Source of the DNA: Polyangiaceae bacterium
GTDB taxonomy: Bacteria; Myxococcota_A; Polyangia; Polyangiales; Polyangiaceae
NCBI GenBank assembly: GCA_019637265.1
Contig: JAHBVY010000001.1
Location: 62,001 to 126,000 of the forward strand
DNA: 64,000 bases
Reading direction: 5' to 3'
Below, in pieces: positions 57,897-64,000 of this stretch (the stretch's first letter is position 1; every line of letters starts with the position of its first letter). A program made the position numbers and the translations under genes. A model generated the notes under the pieces. The model searched no databases. It was not told the origin of the DNA and saw only the letters and a program-made list of their open reading frames with translations.

Positions 57897-59030
57897 TCAG
57901 CGCAAGAGCTCGCGCGCGATCACCACCCGCTGGATCTGGCTGGTGCCCTCGTACAGCGTGGTGACGCGCACGTCGCGCAGCAGGCGCTCGACGGGGAACT
58001 CACGGGTGTAGCCGTAGCCGCCGTGCACCTGCACCGCGCGGTTGCAGACGCGGTTCGCCGCCTCGGTGGCGAACACCTTGGCCATCGACGCGTGCTGACT
58101 GAAAGGCAGCCCAGCTTCCTTCTCGCTCGCGGCGCGCAGCGTGAGCAGCCTGGCCGCGTCGAGCTCGGCGCGGCTGTCCGCCAGCATCCACTGGATGGCC
58201 TGGAAATTTCCGATGGGCTGACCGAACTGGCGCCGATCTTGGGCGTAACGGACGGCGCAAGCGAGCGCCTCCTCCGCGATGCCGATCGCCTGGGAGGCGA
58301 TCCCGATGCGCCCGCCGTCGAGCGCCATCATCGCGATCTTGAAGCCGCCGCCGAGCTCCCCCAAGAGCGCGCTCTTGGGCACGAAGGTGCCGTCGAAGGT
58401 GAGCGGCACCGTGCTCGAGGCGCGCAGGCCGTGCTTGTCCTCCGGCGCGCCGACGCTCAGCCCGGCCGCGCCCTTTTCCACCAGGAAACATGACAGGCCG
58501 CGCGGCCCGGGGCCGCCGGTGCGCGCCCACACCACGAACACCCCGGCGTAAGCGCCGTTCGTGATCCACTGCTTCTGGCCGTCGATGACGTAGCCGCCGT
58601 CTACCTCGCGCGCGGTGGTCAGCATCGCGCCTGGGTCGCTGCCCGCGCCTGGCTCGCTCAGGGCGAAGGCGCCGGTCAGGTGCTCGCCGCTCGTGATGCG
58701 GCGCACGTGCTCGTGCTGCGCTTCGGTGCCGAAGCGCTGGATCACCTCCGCCACCATGTTGGTCACCGCCATGGTGACCGCGGTGGAGGCGCAGGCCTTG
58801 GCGATCTCCATCATCGCCAAGCTGTAGGCGACGGTGCCCGCTTCGGCGCCGCCGAGCTCGGCCCGGACGTTCACCCCGAGCAGCCCCAGCTCGGCCAGCT
58901 CGGCGACCAGCTCGCTGGGGAACCGCGCCTCACGATCGAGCGCCGCCGCGACGGGGCGCACCGCGCGATCCGCGAGCTCGCGCGCCGTGCGCTGGATCAA
59001 GGCTTGGGTCTCGGTGAGCTCGAGCTGCAT
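57897..59030 (-). CDS. Acyl-CoA dehydrogenase
   Basis: A 377-aa FAD enzyme that oxidises acyl-CoA at C2-C3. It has the FAD/substrate motifs AFALSEPGAGSDPGAM and KQWITNGAYAG, the helix RRQFGQPIGNFQAIQ, and the C-terminal VHGGYGYTREFPVERLLRD followed by LYEGTSQIQ, whose glutamate is the catalytic base of the short-chain group. ATG 59030 gives the family N-terminus. Substrate length cannot be fixed; short or branched chains are likely. It precedes the CoA pyrophosphatase gene. Confidence 0.93.
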   Translation of the reverse strand: MQLELTETQALIQRTARELADRAVRPVAAALDREARFPSELVAELAELGLLGVNVRAELGGAEAGTVAYSLAMMEIAKACASTAVTMAVTNMVAEVIQRFGTEAQHEHVRRITSGEHLTGAFALSEPGAGSDPGAMLTTAREVDGGYVIDGQKQWITNGAYAGVFVVWARTGGPGPRGLSCFLVEKGAAGLSVGAPEDKHGLRASSTVPLTFDGTFVPKSALLGELGGGFKIAMMALDGGRIGIASQAIGIAEEALACAVRYAQDRRQFGQPIGNFQAIQWMLADSRAELDAARLLTLRAASEKEAGLPFSQHASMAKVFATEAANRVCNRAVQVHGGYGYTREFPVERLLRDVRVTTLYEGTSQIQRVVIARELLR

Positions 59031-59226
59031 GGCGGCCGCTACCTTAGATCGAAGGGGGCCGCGTGGAGTGACAATCGGCGCGCCCGCGCGGCGCTCGCAG
59101 GCGTGACTCGGCTCGGCGGCGGCACCGAGCGAGGTGGTGCCTTCGGCGCGCGCTGCTGGAGGTGCCCGCAGGGCTAGCCGAGACGATGCGCCGCAGCGCC
59201 GCCGGTTTTTGCTAGCCTCTATCGCG

Positions 59227-60975
59227 ATGAAGCACTCCCCCAAGCGTTGGGCCGCCTTGGCGGCCCTGATCGCCAGCACCGCCGCCGCGCCTCACGCCGA
59301 GGCCTTCCCAGGGTTCTTCGTGGGCAAGGATGATCAGGCGCGGACGCTCAGCTCGGCTCACGTCGTCATCATGCAGCGGGAGGGGCGCACCGCGGTGACG
59401 CTGATGGCGGACTACGACGGGCCCACTCAGGAGTTCGCCGTGGTGATCCCGGTGCCCGCCGACATCGCGCTGGACCGCGTGGTGACCTTGAAGCGCGATT
59501 TCGTCAGCCGTATCGACCAGCTCTCGGCGCCGCGCTTCCACGAGTTCTGGGAGAAAGATCCGTGTGAGCCCGGGGCGACGGAGCAGGACTGGGAGCGGAG
59601 CCTCGCGGCCTCGTCGGACACGGACTTCCTGGGCGGCGGCGCCGCGCCCAAGCCGACGGTGAAGGTGGCGAAGGAGATGAGCCTCACCGTCGAGCCGGAG
59701 TTCAAGCACGCGAGCGAGTACCGCTTCACGCTGCTCTCCGCGGCGGACTCGGCGAACGTGGCGGGGTGGCTCGGGGGTCAGGGTTACAAGCTGCCGAGCG
59801 GCGCCGCGGAGGCGCTGAAGCCGTACAGCGACGGCAAGACGCGCTTCTTGGTGGCGGTGGTGGATCCATCCAAGGTGGAGCTGATGGGGGACGGCAGCGC
59901 CCAGCTGAGCCCGATCCGCTTCTGGACGGAGGAGGCTTACTCGAAGATCCCAGCCAAGCTCGGGCTCCTCAGCTCGGGGGGTAAGCACCAGGAGCTCGTG
60001 ATCCTCACCTTGGATCCCGAGCGGCGCTTCGAGGCGAAGAACTATGACAACGTGGTCCCGCCCACGAACCTGGCGGTGGACTTCGTGGTGAAGGAGCGCA
60101 TGGGGGAGTTCTACGCGGGCCTGCACGACCTGTTGCTCGCGAAGAATCCGCGCGGCATTTTGAACGAGTACGCCTGGAGCACGCGCGAGTGCGGTCAGCC
60201 TTGCCCCAACCCGCCGCTCTACATCCATGAGCTGCTGAGCCTGGGCGGCGACGTGTTCGAGGCGACTTTGTCGAAGGAGGTCCTGAGCCCCGCGCCGCCG
60301 GAGCGCACGGAGGAAGAGAAGGCGGTCTACGATGCGCTCAAGAAGCCTGACGAGAAGAAGGCGGCGGACGCCTCACGGCAGGAGGTCGCGCGACGCAAGG
60401 CGCTGGTGGAGCGCCACGAGTACCTGCTCACGCGCCTGCATCATCGCTACGACGCGAAGACGCTCGATCAGGACATCGAGCTTCAGCCGGCGAGCGCGGT
60501 GAAGGGCGGCGTGGAGCTACCCAAGGGCCCGGAGGGGGAGCTCCCCACCTCATCCGCGCCCGCGGACAAGAGCACGCTGCAGACGCGCTACGTGCACCTG
60601 CACCCCGACAAGAGCGTGCTGAAGTGCGATACGCCGGAGCGCTGGCGCTGGGGCAAGGCGCCGCGCACCTACCGCGGGCTGCGCAAGGTGTGGATCGCTG
60701 AGGACTTGGCGCGCAAGAAGCGGACGGAGATCGTGCCCGCCAAGGTGGTGCAGACGGCGGTGCCGGCGCTCGGCTTGCCAGGGAAGGTCACCGCGGCGCC
60801 GGACGCCGGCGCGACGCCCACCGAGGAGAAGAGCGAGAAGAGCGGCGGCTGCTCCGTGAGCCCCGTCACAGCGTTGGGGAGACGCGCCGCAGCCACGGAG
60901 CGTGGGTGGGGTGGGTTTGGCATCGCGCTGCTCGCCGCGCTGGGCCTCGCCGCGCGCCGCCGGCGTCGCCGGTGA
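59227..60975 (+). CDS. DUF2330 protein with MYXO-CTERM-type anchor
   Basis: A 582-aa exported protein. It has a signal peptide (cleavage near AEA-FPGFF), a long DUF2330 region (FVGKDDQARTLSSAHVVIMQREGRTAVTLMADYDGP, FAVVIPVPADI, KNPRGILNEYAW) and a ~50-residue C-terminal signal: SGGCSVSP, then a hydrophobic helix (GFGIALLAALGLAA) and an arginine cluster. This Gly-Cys/helix/Arg layout is the MYXO-CTERM sorting signal, thought to direct proteins to the myxobacterial surface after processing at the cysteine. The function of DUF2330 is unknown. ATG 59227 was chosen for the signal peptide. Confidence 0.9.
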   Translation: MKHSPKRWAALAALIASTAAAPHAEAFPGFFVGKDDQARTLSSAHVVIMQREGRTAVTLMADYDGPTQEFAVVIPVPADIALDRVVTLKRDFVSRIDQLSAPRFHEFWEKDPCEPGATEQDWERSLAASSDTDFLGGGAAPKPTVKVAKEMSLTVEPEFKHASEYRFTLLSAADSANVAGWLGGQGYKLPSGAAEALKPYSDGKTRFLVAVVDPSKVELMGDGSAQLSPIRFWTEEAYSKIPAKLGLLSSGGKHQELVILTLDPERRFEAKNYDNVVPPTNLAVDFVVKERMGEFYAGLHDLLLAKNPRGILNEYAWSTRECGQPCPNPPLYIHELLSLGGDVFEATLSKEVLSPAPPERTEEEKAVYDALKKPDEKKAADASRQEVARRKALVERHEYLLTRLHHRYDAKTLDQDIELQPASAVKGGVELPKGPEGELPTSSAPADKSTLQTRYVHLHPDKSVLKCDTPERWRWGKAPRTYRGLRKVWIAEDLARKKRTEIVPAKVVQTAVPALGLPGKVTAAPDAGATPTEEKSEKSGGCSVSPVTALGRRAAATERGWGGFGIALLAALGLAARRRRRR

Positions 60976-61074
60976 GATTAAGTAAGGAGCGCTGTCTGAT
61001 AAGGCGGCGTGGCGGGGCGCCACATGGTGACGGTCAGGCGAGCTCATGAGCGCGCAGCCTGTCGATCGCGGCAG

Positions 61075-61142
61075 GGCAGCCACGGGGGGCTGCCCCTACA
61101 GTCCTGGGGCGCCGCGAACAGGCAGGGGGGCTGCCTCTACAG
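61075..61142. repeat. Paired GGCAG...GGCTGCC hairpin repeats between convergent genes
   Basis: Two related units, 61075-61101 and 61121-61142, share GGGGGGCTGCC(C/T)CTACAG and can fold through GGCAGC/GCTGCC. The second unit contains the stop codon of the transpeptidase-fold gene. They could end both converging transcripts. Confidence 0.6.
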
Positions 61143-62456
61143 GGCGTGGGGCAGCTCGGCGCTGGCGGTGAGGCGGCGCTCGGCTTCGGGCGCGAACGGA
61201 TCGGTCACGCCGGCGCGGTTCGCGAACACCAGGCGCAGCACGTCGCGCGCCACCTCGTTCGCCTTGAAGTGCCACACCACGTCGTTCACGAGCAGCACGC
61301 TCACCACCACCTGGGGCGCGCGGGAGGGCGCGAAGCCAGCGAACCATGAGGTGGTCTGGCCGCCCTTGCCGGCCAAGGTGCCCGTCTTACCCGCCACGCG
61401 GATGTTCGGGAGGTGGCTCTTCCCGTCAGGGCGGCTGAACGCTTCCAGCGAGGTGCCGCCGCTCACGGTGACCTCCATCATGCGGGTGAGCAGGCGCGCC
61501 GTCTCGCGGTGGATGCGCTGCTCGCCCAGCTGTAGCTTGGCGGGGGCTTGGTAGTCGCCGGCGCGCTCCACCAGGAGCAGCTCGGAGGCGCGGCCTCGCT
61601 GCGCCACCAGGGACACCAGGTGGGCGGCGCCGATCGGCGTGAGCGAGGTCTCCCCGAAGCCCGCCGCCGCGCGCGCGAACTCGAGATCGCCGTAAGGCAG
61701 CTCCGCGTGACCCATCTGAGCGGGCTGATCGAAGGCGAGCGGCTGATCGAAGCCGAGGCGCTCGGCCATCGCCGCGAGCTGATCGCGCATCAGGTGACGG
61801 GTGGCGAGCTGAGCGAACACCGCGTTGCGGCTGTGGCCGAGCGCGGCGCCGAACGGGGCGCACAGGGCGGCGCCGGTCTTGGGGGCCTCCAGGTGCTGCC
61901 GCTCGATGCGGCGCTCGCCACCCTGAGTGCACACGGTGCGGCCCGGCGCGAGCTTGCCGTGCTCGAGCAGCGCGGCGGCGGTGACGATTTTGAACAGGCT
62001 TGCTGACGGAGCGGCGTAGCTGAGGGCGACGCGCCCGCTGCCGCTGGTGTCGCGCGAGAGCTCGGCCAGCGCCAGGACCTTCCCGCTGGTCAGCGAGGTC
62101 ACGACGATCGCCCCGCGGTGGGGCTTGGCGCGGCGCAAGAGCCGCTCGGCCCCGGCTTGCAGCTTCACGTCCAGCGTGAGCAGGGCGAGGGAGCCGTCCT
62201 TCGTCTTCGCCATCGCCTGGCCGTTCACCACCTGGAGGCTGCTGAGGTCGACGCGCGGCGGCGCGGGGGGCGGCGCCGGCTCGGCGTCCGCCCCGGCGGG
62301 CTCGGCGACCGGCTCCGGGGCGCTGGCCTCGCTGCTCGACTCGGCGTGCAGCGTGGGTGGGAGCGCGCCGAGGCCCGCCGCGACCACCAGGGCGGGGACC
62401 GCCGCGCGCCAGCTGAGGTGGGGGTTCAGGTGGCGGCAGCGACGGAGGACCGCCAT
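61137..62456 (-). CDS. Penicillin-binding transpeptidase-domain protein
   Basis: A 439-aa protein with an N-terminal signal or anchor (~16-38), an Ala/Pro/Glu linker and a transpeptidase domain. The three active-site motifs are S153-xx-K156 (SASLFK), SRN (GHSRNAVF) and KTGT (RVAGKTGTLAGKGG). The large N-terminal and glycosyltransferase domains of class A/B PBPs are missing, so it is a minimal, probably periplasmic enzyme or a penicillin-sensing homologue; a class D beta-lactamase is less likely. ATG 62456 was preferred over GTG 62537 because it gives a normal signal sequence. Confidence 0.85.
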   Translation of the reverse strand: MAVLRRCRHLNPHLSWRAAVPALVVAAGLGALPPTLHAESSSEASAPEPVAEPAGADAEPAPPPAPPRVDLSSLQVVNGQAMAKTKDGSLALLTLDVKLQAGAERLLRRAKPHRGAIVVTSLTSGKVLALAELSRDTSGSGRVALSYAAPSASLFKIVTAAALLEHGKLAPGRTVCTQGGERRIERQHLEAPKTGAALCAPFGAALGHSRNAVFAQLATRHLMRDQLAAMAERLGFDQPLAFDQPAQMGHAELPYGDLEFARAAAGFGETSLTPIGAAHLVSLVAQRGRASELLLVERAGDYQAPAKLQLGEQRIHRETARLLTRMMEVTVSGGTSLEAFSRPDGKSHLPNIRVAGKTGTLAGKGGQTTSWFAGFAPSRAPQVVVSVLLVNDVVWHFKANEVARDVLRLVFANRAGVTDPFAPEAERRLTASAELPHAL

Positions 62457-62602
62457 CGGGAGCGCTTTGAAATGAGCCACCCTGGGCGCACTACCGCCCG
62501 GCGCGGGGAGGGGCCAAGAACGCGACGTCGCGCTCACGGAAGTGCTTAGTGAAGTCGCGATCTCGAGCGGCGCGAGTCGACGCGAGCTGCTGAGCCGATA
62601 TC

Positions 62603-62618
62603 AATTCCGCGTGGAATT
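62603..62618. promoter_or_regulatory. AT-rich inverted repeat upstream of the PilZ gene
   Basis: AATTCCGCGTGGAATT is a perfect inverted repeat with 6-bp arms and a 4-nt centre, 139 bp upstream of the PilZ start and 147 bp upstream of the transpeptidase start, so it could serve either divergent gene. Confidence 0.4.
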
Positions 62619-62756
62619 TAAGTCTCTGAGGCGGTGCCCTGGGGCCTCCAGGGCGCGCTTATCGAAGCTGCGCGGCTTGAATTTGGCCGGCCGCGGCGCG
62701 CGTCCTTACGATCCGGATCGCGGCAGCCAGGCCGGAGCGATCACCTTGGAGGTGTC

Positions 62757-63152
62757 ATGAGCACAGCCCCCCACCTGTTCTTCACCTATCCCTCGGTGCG
62801 CCGATTCCGCGCGGCGGAGCGCGTGGCGCTCACGCTGCCGGCGACGCTGCGCCGAGGCCGGAGCCTGGTGCGAGGGCACTCCATCGAGGTGTCGGCCACC
62901 GGCGCGGTGCTGCAGTTCGCGGAGGAGGCGAAGCCCGCGGAGGACGCGCCGCGGGTGACGAGCGGGCCGCTTCTGATGACGGTGGAGCTGGAGCTGCCAG
63001 CCCAGGGGCAGATCATCACGGCGCTGGGGCGGCAGGTGTGGGCGGAGCCTGGCGCGGTGGCGCTGAGCTTCGTCAAGATGGCTGACGCGGATCGGTTGAG
63101 CCTGGCGGAGCTGGTGGACGGTGAACGAGCGCTCGATGCGAGCGAGGAGTGA
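62757..63152 (+). CDS. PilZ-like domain protein
   Basis: A 131-aa protein. ATG 62757 has TTGGAGGTG upstream. It resembles a PilZ domain: an N-terminal arginine pair (RRFRAAER) and IEVSATGAVLQF in place of the D/NxSxxG motif, with glutamate where aspartate is usual. It could bind cyclic di-GMP, weakly or not at all given that change. Its stop is 5 bp before the next gene. Confidence 0.8.
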   Translation: MSTAPHLFFTYPSVRRFRAAERVALTLPATLRRGRSLVRGHSIEVSATGAVLQFAEEAKPAEDAPRVTSGPLLMTVELELPAQGQIITALGRQVWAEPGAVALSFVKMADADRLSLAELVDGERALDASEE

Positions 63153-63157
63153 GCGAG

Positions 63158-64000
63158 ATGAGGTGGACGTCAGCTATGTGGGTCGCCTTGAGCGGCGCGT
63201 GGGTGAGCGGGTGCATGGTGCCGGCCAAGCAGGTGGAGGAGGCGCGCTCGGCGCTCCAGGTGGAGTAAGCCGCGCACCGCGAGACGGCGGACCGCGCCTA
63301 CACCCTGGCGCGCGAGCTGGACGACGCGAAGCGCGAGCTCAAGCGCCGCGAGGGGCACCTCGACGCGGGGCTCGCCAGCGCGGACGAGCAGCGCTTCGAG
63401 TACGACGTGGCGGTGCGGCAACGCGAGGAGGCCGAGGCCGTGGTGGAGCAGCTGCGAGGTGAGCTGGCGCGCGTGGGCTCGCACCTCCACGCCTACGCCG
63501 GGGACCGCGAGCGCCTGACCCAGGAGCTGAAGGCCGCCGAGCGCCGCGCGGCGGAGGCGGGGAGCACGGAGCGCGCGCGCGGCGAGGAGCTCTCGTTGAT
63601 GCGGGACCTGAGCCTCGCTTTCCATCAGGAAATAGCCCGGGGTCAGGCGAAGCTCGCCCCCGCGCCGGACGACGCCGCCCGCGTGGTGCTGACCTTCAGC
63701 GCACGCGAGATGCTGGACGAGTCGGGGGTCAGCGCCGAGGGGGCGAAGCGCCTCGAGCGCGTGGTGAAGATCGCCGACTCCAACCCCGAGCGGCCGGTGA
63801 TCGTCAGCGTGGCCGAGGTGGGCGGCGAGGCGGCGCCCGAGTCGTCCTTGCTCAGGCTGAGTCAGCTGGCGGAGGCGCTCAGCGCCGCCGGCTTGAGCTC
63901 GGAGCGCGTGGTGGTGAGCGTGGACGCCGAGGGCTCCGGGGAGACGGAGCCGAGCGTGGTGCTGACGCTGCTGATGAGCGCCGAGGTGCCTCCGGGCTGA
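63158..64000 (+). pseudogene. Lipoprotein/OmpA-like coiled-coil gene interrupted by an in-frame TAA
   Basis: ATG 63158, 5 bp after the PilZ stop, starts a signal peptide with lipobox VSGC (cysteine 19). After only 36 residues (ending LQVE) a TAA at 63266-63268 stops translation. Without it the same frame continues to 64000: a long coiled coil (AAHRETADRAYTLARELDD and on) and a ~100-residue C-terminal domain resembling a degenerate OmpA-like fold (VVLTFSAREMLDESG, LSQLAEALSAAG). A single base change of a CAA, GAA or AAA codon would explain it. The downstream part could restart at GTG 63407. Whether this is a real mutation or a sequence error cannot be told. Confidence 0.72.

Overview
The window is about 64 kb of very GC-rich DNA, densely coded, with few insertions. 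It looks like the chromosome of a myxobacterium (Myxococcota, most likely a Polyangia-type lineage). The signs are a MYXO-CTERM-like sorting tail, many Gly/Ser-rich and Cys-rich lipoproteins, a MopE-like repeat protein, an FHA-type sigma-54 activator, a Ser/Thr kinase-fold protein and PilB/PilT. No tRNA, rRNA, CRISPR array, transposase or phage gene was seen.

Region 1 (1-11.6 kb) is a type VI secretion (T6SS) spike island. Six genes on the minus strand form a tight operon: a kinase-like protein whose active site looks dead, a pentapeptide-repeat protein, a DUF6484 protein with an 18-bp tandem repeat, a PAAR-like (DUF4150) tip, a DUF2169 protein fused to pentapeptide repeats, and a VgrG that ends where the needle should begin. 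Converging on it from the plus strand are a large protein with needle-like beta repeats (cut by the window edge) and a SAM methyltransferase with a regulatory domain, 2 bp apart. The T6SS sheath, baseplate and membrane-complex genes are not in the window.

Region 2 (11.7-28.4 kb) holds nth-gyrA (ATGA overlap), a glucose/sorbosone-dehydrogenase-type lipoprotein, bamA, a Cys-rich lipoprotein, an FHA sigma-54 activator, a nitrilase-family amidase, a MerR-TPR regulator, a 0.8-kb gene-poor stretch with repeats, and an FHA protein fused to a CpaF-like ATPase that has lost its nucleotide-binding motifs.

Region 3 (27.9-36.2 kb) is the core block DUF177-rpmF-fabH-fabD-fabG-acpP-fabF-nrdR-ribD-def, all on the minus strand: fatty-acid initiation and elongation, L32, the NrdR repressor, riboflavin synthesis and deformylase. 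plsX, often found between rpmF and fabH, is absent; an AT-rich perfect palindrome lies 37 bp upstream of fabH.

Region 4 (36.2-64 kb) has a multi-pass membrane protein, four consecutive predicted lipoprotein genes (one a cyclophilin), HMG-CoA lyase, purF, a 1026-aa TPR membrane protein with an LPGAA-rich linker, a porin, pilT and pilB, a rhodanese-MoeB fusion, a PAP2 phosphatase, a zinc-ribbon membrane protein, a MopE-like lipoprotein, a Nudix CoA pyrophosphatase, an acyl-CoA dehydrogenase, a DUF2330 MYXO-CTERM protein, a transpeptidase-fold protein, a PilZ protein, and at the edge a lipoprotein/OmpA-like gene broken by an in-frame TAA.

A family of 13-17 bp palindromes (core CGTYAG-CTRACG) recurs mostly between convergent genes and is the most systematic non-coding signal in the window.
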